The notes below the pieces were generated by a model, which was not told where the DNA came from, made no database searches, and saw only the letters and a list, made by a program, of their open reading frames with translations. Of a stretch of 64,000 nucleotides of DNA, positions 1 through 6,901 are shown one piece after another. How positions within the stretch are numbered: the stretch's first letter is position 1; each line of letters begins with the position of its first letter. Position numbers and translations under genes: made by a program. The stretch comes from Streptomyces akebiae (GTDB taxonomy: Bacteria > Actinomycetota > Actinomycetes > Streptomycetales > Streptomycetaceae), in the NCBI RefSeq assembly GCF_019599145.1, contig NZ_CP080647.1:6324001-6388000 (forward strand), read 5' to 3'.

Positions 1-2
1 AC

Positions 3-677
3 GTGCAGCGGGCCCTCGCCAAGTGCGGTGCCGTGCAGTGCGGTTTCTGCGTGCCCGGCATGGCGATGACCGTGCACGACCTCCTGGAGGGCAACCCCGC
101 CCCCACCGACCTGGAGACCCGCCAGGCGCTCTGCGGCAACCTCTGCCGCTGCTCCGGCTACCGGGGCGTCCTCGCGGCCGTCCGTGACGTCGTCGCCGAG
201 CGCGAGGCGCACACGGCCGCCGAGAACGAGGCCCCGGACACCGACGAGGCGCGCATCCCGCACCAGGCCGGTCCCGGCGCGGGCGGCGTCAACCCGGCGG
301 CGTACGACGCCCAGCAGACACCCCCACCCGCCCCGCACGACCCCGACCGGTCCTACGGCGGCCAGGGGCTGTCGTTCACCGGCCCGGACGACTCGTACGG
401 CGGCCAGGGACAGTCCTTCGGAGGTCAGGACCAGTCGTTCGGGGGCCAGGACCAGTCCTTCGGAGGGCAGGACCAGTCGTTCGGAGGGCAGGACCAGTCC
501 TTCGGGGGGCAGGACCAGTCGTTCGGCGGCGGTCCGGGAGACACCTACGGCGGCCAGGGCCAGTCCTTCGCCGGTCAGGGTGACACGTACGGCGGCCAGG
601 GGCAGTCGTTCGGCGGTCAGGACGACTCGTACGGCGGTCAGGGCCGGTCGTTCGGCCAGGACGGAGGCCAGACGTGA
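3..677 (+). CDS. Molybdenum hydroxylase (xanthine dehydrogenase family) 2Fe-2S subunit, 5' end outside the window
   Basis: The gene enters from before the window; only its C-terminal part is visible. The cysteines of the helical [2Fe-2S] domain of molybdenum hydroxylases are present (QCGFC, then CRC about 30 residues later), so the domain that passes electrons from the molybdenum centre looks intact. Family members usually stop soon after this domain. Here more than 150 residues follow, ending in a Gly/Gln/Ser/Phe/Tyr-rich repeat tail (separate entry). The stop codon overlaps the GTG start of the next gene (GTGA), which implies translational coupling of the two subunits. An FAD-binding subunit gene would be expected upstream but is not in view. 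The family is secure; the substrate cannot be told. Confidence 0.85.
   Translation: MQRALAKCGAVQCGFCVPGMAMTVHDLLEGNPAPTDLETRQALCGNLCRCSGYRGVLAAVRDVVAEREAHTAAENEAPDTDEARIPHQAGPGAGGVNPAAYDAQQTPPPAPHDPDRSYGGQGLSFTGPDDSYGGQGQSFGGQDQSFGGQDQSFGGQDQSFGGQDQSFGGQDQSFGGGPGDTYGGQGQSFAGQGDTYGGQGQSFGGQDDSYGGQGRSFGQDGGQT
352..660 (+). repeat. In-frame 21-bp coding repeats giving a YGGQGQSF / GGQDQSF low-complexity tail
   Basis: Inside the 2Fe-2S subunit gene, five back-to-back 21-bp units encode GGQDQSF. They are flanked by five copies of a YGGQG(L/Q/R)SF unit. Successive 21-bp units alternate TCG and TCC for the serine codon, suggesting the array grew by duplication of 42-bp pairs. The encoded composition (Gly, Gln, Ser, Tyr, Phe, some Asp) is like that of prion-like low-complexity domains. 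Confidence 0.9.
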
Positions 678-2989
678 GCAACGAAACCGTCATCGCGACG
701 CCCGCGGGCCCCGGCGAGACCGCGCCCGCTCCCGAGCAGTTGCCGCACGGCCTGGGCGCGTCCCTGCCGTCCGCCGACTCCCGGGCCAAGTCCGAGGGCA
801 CCTTCCCGTACGCGGCCGACCTGTGGGCCGAGGGCCTGCTGTGGGCCGCCGTGCTCCGCTCGCCGCACCCGCACGCGCGCATCGTGTCCATCGACACGTC
901 CCACGCGCGCGAGATGCCCGGCGTACGGGCCGTCGTCACCCACGAGGACGTGCCGGGCGTCGCCCTGCACGGCCGCGGCAAGGCCGACCGGCCCCTGTTC
1001 GCCTCCGAGGTCGTACGCCACCACGGCGAGCCCATCGCGGCCGTCGCCGCCGACCACCCCGACACCGCGCGGATGGCCGCCGCCGCCGTCATCGTCGAGT
1101 ACGAGGTGCTCGACCCGGTGATCGACCCGGAGCAGGCCTTCGAGGCCGAGCCCCTGCACCCCGACGGCAACCTCATCCGGCACATCCCGCTGCGCCACGG
1201 CGACCCGAACGCGGCCGGCGAGATCGTCGTCGAGGGCCAGTACCGCATCGGCCGCGCGGACCCGGCCCCCATCGGCGCCGAGGCCGGCCTCGCCGTGCCC
1301 CGCCCCGACGGCGGCGTCGAGCTCTACGTGGCCTCCACCGACCCGCACACCGACCGCGACGCGGCCGCCGCCTGCTACGGCCTGGCCCCCGACCGCGTCA
1401 AGATCGTCGTCACCGGTGTCCCCGGCGCCACCGCCGACCGCGAGGACCAGGGCTTCCAGCTCCCGCTCGGCCTGCTCGCCCTGAAGACCGGCTGCCCGGT
1501 CAAGCTGACGGCCACCCGCGAGGAGTCCTTCCTCGGCCACGCCCACCGCCACCCCACCCTGCTGCGCTACCGCCACCACGCGGACGCCGAGGGCAAGCTG
1601 GTCAAGGTCGAGGCGCAGATCCTGCTCGACGCGGGCGCCTACGCCGACACCTCCTCGGAGGCGCTGGCCGCCGCCGTCTCGTTCGCCTGCGGCCCCTACG
1701 TGGTCCCCAACGCCTTCATCGAGGGCTGGGCGGTCCGCACCAACAACCCGCCCTCCGGCCATGTGCGCGGCGAGGGCGCGATGCAGGTCTGCGCCGCCTA
1801 CGAGGCGCAGATGGACAAGCTGGCGAAGAAGCTGGGCATCGACCCGGCGGAACTGCGCATGCGCAACGTGATGTCCACGGGCGACGTGCTGCCGACGGGC
1901 CAGTCGGTGACCTGCCCGGCACCGGTCGCCGAACTCCTCCAGGCCGTCCAGGAGTTCCCCCTGCCCGCCCTGCCCAAGGACACCCCCGAGGAGGAGTGGC
2001 TGCTCCCGGGCGGTCCCGAGGGTGCGGGCGAGCCGGGTGCCGTGCGGCGCGGCGTCGGCTACGGCCTCGGCATGGTCCACATGCTCGGCGCCGAGGGCGC
2101 GGACGAGGTCTCCACGGCCACCGTGAAGGTCCACGACGGCATCGCGACCGTCCTGTGCGCCGCCGTCGACACCGGCCAGGGCTTCTCCACCCTCGCCCGG
2201 CAGATCGTCCAGGAGACCCTCGGCATCGACGAGGTCCACATCGCCCAGGTCGACACCGACCAGCCCCCGGCGGGCCCGAGCTGCCGAGGCCGGCACACGT
2301 GGGTCTCCGGCGGCGCGGTGGAGCGGGCGGCGAAGATGGTCCGCACCCAGCTGCTGCAGCCCCTGGCGCACAAGTTCGGCATGTCCACGGAGCTGCTGCA
2401 GATCACCGACGGCAAGATCACGTCGTACGACGGGGTGCTGTCCACCACGGTCGCGGAGGCGATGGACGGCAAGGAACTCTGGGCCACCGCCCAGTGCCGC
2501 CCGCACCCCACCGAACCGCTGGACGAGGCCGGCCAGGGCGACGCGTTCGTGGGCCTCGCCTTCTGCGCGATCCGCGCGGTCGTCGACGTCGACATCGAAC
2601 TCGGCTCGGTCCGGGTCGTGGAGCTGGCCGTCGCCCAGGACGTCGGCCGGATCCTCAACCCCGACCAGCTCACCGCGCGTATCGAGGCGGGCGTCACCCA
2701 GGGCGTGGGCATCGCGCTGACCGAGAACCTGCGCACCCCGCGGGGCCTGGTCCGCCACCCCGACCTGACCGGCTACGCCCTGCCCACCGCCCTCGACGCC
2801 CCCGACATCCAGCTCGTCAAACTGGTGGAGGAGCGGGACGTCGTCGCCCCCTTCGGCGCGAAGGCGGCCAGCGCGGTGCCGGTGGTCACCTCACCGGCGG
2901 CCATCGCGGCGGCGGTGCGGGCGGCCACGGGCCGCCCGGTGAACCGCCTGCCGATCCGTCCGCAGGCGGCGGTGGTGACGGGGGCGTAG
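674..2989 (+). CDS. Molybdenum hydroxylase large (molybdopterin-binding) subunit, catalytic Glu apparently replaced
   Basis: A 771-residue protein with the usual two-part layout of the xanthine dehydrogenase / CO dehydrogenase large subunit: an N-terminal a/b hammerhead domain (residues about 30-150, with the SPHPHARI motif), then the molybdopterin-binding domains. Cofactor loops such as GYGLGMVHMLG and the CRGRHTW segment near residue 537 are present. The C-terminal active-site loop, normally GAKG(V/A)GE, reads GAKAASA here (residues 728-734). The position of the conserved catalytic glutamate is therefore alanine. The start is the GTG overlapping the stop of the 2Fe-2S gene. Family assignment is solid; whether it is an active hydroxylase is open because of this residue. 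Confidence 0.85.
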   Translation: MSNETVIATPAGPGETAPAPEQLPHGLGASLPSADSRAKSEGTFPYAADLWAEGLLWAAVLRSPHPHARIVSIDTSHAREMPGVRAVVTHEDVPGVALHGRGKADRPLFASEVVRHHGEPIAAVAADHPDTARMAAAAVIVEYEVLDPVIDPEQAFEAEPLHPDGNLIRHIPLRHGDPNAAGEIVVEGQYRIGRADPAPIGAEAGLAVPRPDGGVELYVASTDPHTDRDAAAACYGLAPDRVKIVVTGVPGATADREDQGFQLPLGLLALKTGCPVKLTATREESFLGHAHRHPTLLRYRHHADAEGKLVKVEAQILLDAGAYADTSSEALAAAVSFACGPYVVPNAFIEGWAVRTNNPPSGHVRGEGAMQVCAAYEAQMDKLAKKLGIDPAELRMRNVMSTGDVLPTGQSVTCPAPVAELLQAVQEFPLPALPKDTPEEEWLLPGGPEGAGEPGAVRRGVGYGLGMVHMLGAEGADEVSTATVKVHDGIATVLCAAVDTGQGFSTLARQIVQETLGIDEVHIAQVDTDQPPAGPSCRGRHTWVSGGAVERAAKMVRTQLLQPLAHKFGMSTELLQITDGKITSYDGVLSTTVAEAMDGKELWATAQCRPHPTEPLDEAGQGDAFVGLAFCAIRAVVDVDIELGSVRVVELAVAQDVGRILNPDQLTARIEAGVTQGVGIALTENLRTPRGLVRHPDLTGYALPTALDAPDIQLVKLVEERDVVAPFGAKAASAVPVVTSPAAIAAAVRAATGRPVNRLPIRPQAAVVTGA

Positions 2990-3167
2990 GGCCGGGGGAG
3001 GCGCCCGCGGCGGCCTCCGGCACAGCCTTCGACGTGTGTGTTCGCGCGTACGGCGGGCGTTGTCAGTGGGGCGGCGTATGGTTCTGGGAAGTGGGAACGA
3101 CGACCGCTCGGCGGTGCGGGGACCCCACTGGGGGAAGCACACTGAGAACCATGTGCCGGGGGGAGCC

Positions 3168-3764
3168 ATGAGCACAATGACGATGGGGACAATGGGCCTG
3201 ACGGACCTGAGCGACCTGCGTGATCCGACCTACCTGAACGACCTGGCGGTGCTGACCGGAGGACCGGTCAGCCGCTCCGGACTGGCGCTGGACCTGCCGC
3301 CCCGGCTGCTGGACGAGGAGTTCGGCCCGAGCAGGGTGTGGCGCTTCGAGGACTTCGACTTCCCGGCCACGCTCACCCACGAGCCGACCCGCCGCTTCCT
3401 GCGGGACATGGGCCTGCCGGAGGACCACGGCTTCTTCCACCTCGACACGGACATCCCGCTGCCGACCCTCGCCGAGTACTACGCGCACATCCACGCCGGC
3501 GCGTGCTCCCCCGACCGACTCCCCTCCCGAGCGGCCCACCTGATCCGCCTCGGCCACTTCGTCGAGGGCAACAGCCTCGTCGTCGACGGCACCACCGGCG
3601 CGATCCTCAACTGGAGCGAGCCCGAGTCGACCCTCTGCCCCCTCGACGCCGACCTCTCCACCCTCGCCTTCACCCTCTGGCTCCTCCACCGTGAGAAGCA
3701 CGAGAAGACGGCGACGGGTTGCTGGGTGGACCGCCTGCGCAACGAGGCGTGCGCGGAGTTCTGA
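3168..3764 (+). CDS. SUKH-4-like immunity family protein
   Basis: A 198-residue soluble protein without membrane segments. The central part (a short strand, the hydrophobic FVEGNSLVVDGTTGAILNW segment, then an acidic region and a helix near LWLLHREKH) has the pattern of SUKH-superfamily proteins, which often act as immunity proteins to polymorphic toxins and are also common as stand-alone genes in Streptomyces. I chose the ATG with a GGGGGAG ribosome site 3-9 bases upstream; the reading frame is open further upstream but without a better start. No toxin gene lies beside it, so an immunity role is inference. It could equally be a conserved SUKH protein of another function. Confidence 0.55.
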   Translation: MSTMTMGTMGLTDLSDLRDPTYLNDLAVLTGGPVSRSGLALDLPPRLLDEEFGPSRVWRFEDFDFPATLTHEPTRRFLRDMGLPEDHGFFHLDTDIPLPTLAEYYAHIHAGACSPDRLPSRAAHLIRLGHFVEGNSLVVDGTTGAILNWSEPESTLCPLDADLSTLAFTLWLLHREKHEKTATGCWVDRLRNEACAEF

Positions 3765-3817
3765 CCCCGCCGGACCCCAACCCGCCGGACCCCACGGACC
3801 CGGCCACCGGCACATGA

Positions 3818-3854
3818 CGACGGGCCGACCGCTGAGAAGGCGGTCGGCCCGTCG
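3818..3854. terminator. Perfect 15-bp hairpin, bidirectional terminator
   Basis: Arms 3818-3832 and 3840-3854 are exact reverse complements with a 7-base loop. The hairpin lies between the 3' end of the SUKH-like gene (+) and the 3' end of tRNA-Cys (-), so it can end transcription from both sides. Confidence 0.75.
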
Positions 3855-3862
3855 ACGTACGG

Positions 3863-3934
3863 AGGCCGTGGCGGGAATCGAACCCGCGTAACTCGCTTTG
3901 CAGGCGAGTCCCTGAACCACTCGGGCACACGGCC
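3863..3934 (-). tRNA. tRNA-Cys (GCA)
   Basis: Read on the minus strand, a 7-bp acceptor stem GGCCGTG/CACGGCC encloses a normal cloverleaf: T-arm CGGGTTCGATTCCCG and anticodon loop CTGCAAA, giving anticodon GCA. The discriminator base is U, as expected for tRNA-Cys. The gene encodes only CC of the terminal CCA. Confidence 0.93.
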
Positions 3935-4380
3935 GGGTCGGAGCGGGGGACCGGTGGGGCTGGTCCTCCGAACTCGATGAGTCGACCGTAGGCGGGGGCG
4001 GGTGGGGGTCTCAAGGGTGGTGGGGGTGCTGCAACGGGACTGCCATACGCCGTTCATGAATGGGTGGGGTGGGTGCGGGGCTGGTCGTACGACCAAGGTC
4101 TCGGGTGGGTGAAGGTCTATCCCGGTGTACGGGTTCGCGTTCTCGGCGTATTTCACCTGCTTCCGGCGGGGATGCGCCGGCGTTCACGCCGGGGAGGATT
4201 TGCCTCCTGCCGGCTGCGACGGGGAGCGTCGCCGCGTCAGTTCTTCGTCCGGCGCGGAGCGCCTGCGGCTGCCCGGCGGAAGCAGGTGAATGCGAACAGT
4301 CGTCCCGCTGGTCACCTGCTGTGATGAGTGCCGGGCGAATGGCGGTTGTGTGTGCGGAGGTCGTACTACGGTCCGATGCC
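3935..4380. other. Gene-free stretch: left flank and left end of the tnpB element
   Basis: No convincing gene was found between tRNA-Cys and tnpB. The stretch from about 4130 holds small hairpins (CCGGCG-TTCA-CGCCGG at 4177-4192, then GGAGG/CCTCC at 4193-4206). They are of the size found at the ends of IS200/IS605-type elements, so this is probably the left end of the element. The exact edge cannot be fixed by eye. Confidence 0.4.
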
Positions 4381-5640
4381 ATGAAGCTGGTCGTGCAGGT
4401 GAAGTTGCTGCCGACGCCCGAGCAGGCGTCGGCACTCGAGGCGACCCTGCGCGCCTGCAACCGGGCCGCCACCTACGCCTCGCGGGTTGCCTTCGCCGAG
4501 AACCTCAAGGACCGCAACGGTCTGCAGAAGAAGGTGTACGCGGACCTGAAGACCACCTTCGGGCTGTCGGCGCAGCCGGCGGTGCGGGCGGTGAAGAAGG
4601 TCGTCGACGCCTACGCCGCCCTGAAGGCCAATCTGCGGGCCGGGAATCTGGGCCCGCCCACCAGCAAGCGGCACCGCAGGGCGGTCGGCTCACCCATCGT
4701 CTTCCGCCCGCAGGCGGCCCAGCCGTTCGACGACCGTTGCCTGTCGTGGCAGTACGACGCACGCACGGTGTCCGTCTGGACCGCCGCCGGGCGGATGAAG
4801 GGCATCCGCTTCGCCTGCTCCTCCGACCAGTTCAAGACCCTCGTGCAGTACCGCAAGGGCGAGAGCGACCTCGTCCAGCGCGGCGGGAAGTGGTTCCTGA
4901 TCGCCACCTGCGACATCCCCGACCCGGAGGTGTACGAGCCCGCCGACTGGATCGGGGTCGACCGCGGCATCGTGAACCTGGCCACCACCAGCGACGGCAC
5001 CAACCACCAGGGCCGCCGCCTGTCCCGCTACCGGCGCTGGCAGGCCCGCAAACGCGCCGAACTCCAGACCAGGCAGACCCGTTCGGCCACGCGCCGCCTC
5101 GCCCGCCGCGCGCAGAAGGAACGCCGCCATGCCGCCCAGGTGAATCATCGGATCAGCAAGGAGATCGTGTCCGTTGCCCAACGCACCGGTCGTGGCATCG
5201 CCGTCGAGGACCTCGGCGGGATCCGTGAACGGGTACGGCTACGCGGCGACCAGCGGGGCACCCTCTCCTCCTGGCCCTTCCACCAGCTCGGACACCACCT
5301 CGCCTACAAAGCGCGTAAGGCTGGGGTGCCGTTCCTGGAAGTGGATGCGCGCCATACCTCGCAGCGCTGCCCGCGCTGCGGTCACACCGAGCGGGCCAAC
5401 CGGCCTACCCGGGACCATTTCCGCTGCCGTAGGTGCGGGCTCGCTGGCCCCGCCGACGTCGTCGCCGGGGTCAACGTGCGCGACCGCGCTCGCTCGGCGT
5501 GGGCATTCGTCACCATGCCCGTTCCACACCCGGTCCGACCGGAGAGGGAGATGCGACCCGTGACCGTCCTGTCGTAGGGGGCAGTCGGGAGCGCGACAAG
5601 GTGTGAACGACCGAGCCAACAAGCTCGGCCGTTCACGGCC
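4130..5640 (+). mobile_element. IS200/IS605-type (IS1341-like) element carrying tnpB only; ends approximate
   Basis: The element consists of an intact tnpB with hairpin-bearing flanks and no tnpA (Y1 transposase) gene. Imperfect hairpins lie upstream (4177-4206) and a strong hairpin with 14-bp arms lies just after the stop (5603-5636). No terminal inverted repeats or target duplications are expected for this family, and none were seen. The right edge coincides with a truncated MFS gene. Movement would need a TnpA supplied in trans. Confidence 0.6.
4381..5577 (+). CDS. tnpB: TnpB RNA-guided endonuclease (IS605 OrfB family)
   Basis: A 398-residue protein, normal for TnpB. The N-terminal part begins with the typical KLVVQVKLLPTPEQ strand. 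The C-terminal part has the RuvC-like nuclease with all three acidic residues: D194 in GVDRG, E276 in VEDLGG and D359 in PADVVAG. A four-cysteine zinc ribbon (CPRCG and CRRCG) sits between the last two, as usual. The ATG was chosen because the family's N-terminus starts there, although the frame is open upstream. TnpB proteins are known to cut DNA guided by an omega RNA made from the element's right end and to favour element retention. Nothing looks broken, so this copy may be active. Confidence 0.88.
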   Translation: MKLVVQVKLLPTPEQASALEATLRACNRAATYASRVAFAENLKDRNGLQKKVYADLKTTFGLSAQPAVRAVKKVVDAYAALKANLRAGNLGPPTSKRHRRAVGSPIVFRPQAAQPFDDRCLSWQYDARTVSVWTAAGRMKGIRFACSSDQFKTLVQYRKGESDLVQRGGKWFLIATCDIPDPEVYEPADWIGVDRGIVNLATTSDGTNHQGRRLSRYRRWQARKRAELQTRQTRSATRRLARRAQKERRHAAQVNHRISKEIVSVAQRTGRGIAVEDLGGIRERVRLRGDQRGTLSSWPFHQLGHHLAYKARKAGVPFLEVDARHTSQRCPRCGHTERANRPTRDHFRCRRCGLAGPADVVAGVNVRDRARSAWAFVTMPVPHPVRPEREMRPVTVLS

Positions 5641-5645
5641 GAGAA
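5478..5645 (+). ncRNA. Candidate omega RNA (TnpB guide RNA scaffold), extent uncertain
   Basis: In characterised TnpB systems the guide RNA scaffold overlaps the 3' end of tnpB and runs to the right end of the element. Here that position holds a stable hairpin, arms 5603-5616 and 5623-5636 (13 of 14 pairs plus one G-U), with a 6-base loop. The guide would be the flanking DNA just after the element's edge, somewhere past 5640. This is inferred from position and structure only. The same hairpin could also be a plain terminator. Confidence 0.35.
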
Positions 5646-5650
5646 GGTGA

Positions 5651-6013
5651 CGACGAGCCTGTTCGGTGGTCGACTCCATCCCGGTGTGGATCGTGGCCGT
5701 CGCCTGGGACGGGTGCTTCGGGACGGGGCTCGTGATCTCCTCCACCGGCGTCCTCCTGCTCCAGCTCTCCGCCCCCGAGCAGGCCGGCACCAACTCCGCT
5801 TCCCTGCAGATCTCCGACGGCCTGTCCAACGCGCTCCTCCTCGCGGCGGGCGGCGCCGCGTTCGCCGCGCTGGGCGGAGGCGCGGTCGGCCACACGGCCA
5901 CCACGACCGCCCAAGCCGCCTCCCACCCGGCCGCCTTCGTCGCGGTGTTCCTGCCGATGGCGGGGGTGGCGTTGGTGGGGGCCTGGGTGACTACGCGGTT
6001 GCGGGCGCGGTGA
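5651..6013 (+). pseudogene. C-terminal remnant of an MFS transporter
   Basis: About 120 codons matching the last part of a major-facilitator drug-efflux protein: three hydrophobic segments, the ISSTGVLLLQLSAPEQAGTN motif region, and a final helix ending VTTRLRAR. The frame is closed by a TGA at 5648, directly at the presumed right end of the tnpB element. No N-terminal half is present on the other side of the element, so this is a deletion remnant and not a simple insertion split. It is unlikely to make a working transporter. Confidence 0.7.
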
Positions 6014-6097
6014 GGGATGGCGGGGCGGGGGCTCGGGGTCTCGGCGAGGTTCGTAAACCGGTGGTTATCGGGTGAACGCTGCCCCTGGTCTCGCCCC

Positions 6098-6298
6098 ATG
6101 ACCGAGATCACCCTCCGCCTCGACCCCGAGGGCCATCGTGCCCTCGCCGACCTCGCCGATGCCCAGGGGCGACGGCCGGAGGAGGTTGCGGAAGAAGCCG
6201 TGGCCATGCTTTTGCGGACGGAGGCGGGCAGCGTGCGGGCGCGGGCCGAGCGGCTCGCCGCGCAGCATGCCGAGTTGCTGCGGAGGTTGGGCGAGTGA
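6098..6298 (+). CDS. Antitoxin of a Phd/Doc-type pair (ribbon-helix-helix-like)
   Basis: A 66-residue protein whose first 40 residues (EITLRLDPEGHRALADLADAQGRRPEE...) fit a ribbon-helix-helix DNA-binding fold, followed by a charged Arg/Glu-rich helix of the kind that wraps a toxin. The start is the ATG at 6098; the upstream frame is open but the RHH fold begins here. Its stop overlaps the GTG of the Doc-like toxin (GTGA). A partly symmetric AACC-GGT-GGTT sequence near 6057 could be an autoregulatory operator. Assignment as antitoxin rests mainly on size, fold and the coupled toxin. Confidence 0.75.
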   Translation: MTEITLRLDPEGHRALADLADAQGRRPEEVAEEAVAMLLRTEAGSVRARAERLAAQHAELLRRLGE

Positions 6299-6690
6299 GC
6301 GCGGAGGTGCGGGAGATGAGCCGTCATCTGACGGTGGCCGAGGTGACGGCCATCGCCGGGATCGCCTTCGGCGGGCGGCAGCCCGAGACGCGCGAGGCGG
6401 GGCTGCTGGAGTCGGCCGTGCACCGTTCGCGTGCCCGGATGTTCGGCACCGCCGCCTACACCGACCGCTACGAGCAGGCCGCCGCCCTGCTCCACGCTCT
6501 CGCCACCAACCACCCCCTCGTGGACGGCAACAAGCGAACGGCCTGGCTCGCGGCGGCCACCTTCCTGGCGGTCAACGGGGTGGACCTCGCGGCGGTGGAC
6601 CAGGACCGGGCGTACGACCTGGTCATCGATGTGGCGCCCGGTGGGGAGAGCGAGGTCGGTGCGATCGCCGAGCGGTTGCGGGGGTTGTGA
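6295..6690 (+). CDS. doc: Death-on-curing (Doc/Fic family) toxin
   Basis: A 131-residue protein with the Fic/Doc core motif HPLVDGNKRTAW at about residues 73-84, matching the H-x-x-x-(D/N)-(G/A)-N-K-R pattern. Doc toxins phosphorylate elongation factor Tu and stop translation; other Fic proteins AMPylate targets. The length and all-helical layout match Doc. The GTG at 6295 overlaps the antitoxin stop by 4 bases; an ATG 21 bases later is an alternative start. The pair forms a two-gene operon close to the tnpB element, as expected for an accessory stabilisation module. Confidence 0.85.
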   Translation: MSAEVREMSRHLTVAEVTAIAGIAFGGRQPETREAGLLESAVHRSRARMFGTAAYTDRYEQAAALLHALATNHPLVDGNKRTAWLAAATFLAVNGVDLAAVDQDRAYDLVIDVAPGGESEVGAIAERLRGL

Positions 6691-6730
6691 GGTGGATCCC
6701 ATCGCCGGGGGAGGGGGTGTCGTACGCGCG

Positions 6731-6757
6731 TTGACACGGTCCGGGCGCCGGTAGGGT
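6731..6757 (+). promoter_or_regulatory. Vegetative-type promoter for the helicase gene
   Basis: TTGACA at 6731-6736 and TAGGGT at 6752-6757, which fits the Streptomyces vegetative -10 pattern TAGRRT. The 15-base spacer is shorter than usual. It lies 145 bases upstream of the helicase start. Confidence 0.5.
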
Positions 6758-6901
6758 GGCCCGGTTGTCATACGTAGCCGAGGTGTCCGAGTCGCTGCGC
6801 GAGTCGCCCTGGGCTACCCGCCGAGCCGCCCGCCCGTCGCCCACCACCGCCCTACTCGACGCGCTACGCGCGGCCCTTCGATTCCACCCAGACCGGAGAC
6901 C

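Noticed and set aside
352..660. CRISPR-like array in the first gene
   Set aside because: The 21-bp units are contiguous, in frame and lack spacers; they code for a protein repeat.
184..3171. Very long plus-strand open frame overlapping both molybdenum hydroxylase genes
   Set aside because: The product is almost only Arg, Pro, Gly and Ala; the real genes in the other frames have complete cofactor motifs.
3935..4130. N-terminal half of the split MFS gene on the left side of the tnpB element
   Set aside because: No frame here gives a hydrophobic helix or MFS motif, so the other half is missing and not split.
4060..4380. Longer N-terminus for TnpB
   Set aside because: The frame is open but the residues are not TnpB-like, and the family starts with the KLVVQVKLLPTPEQ strand.
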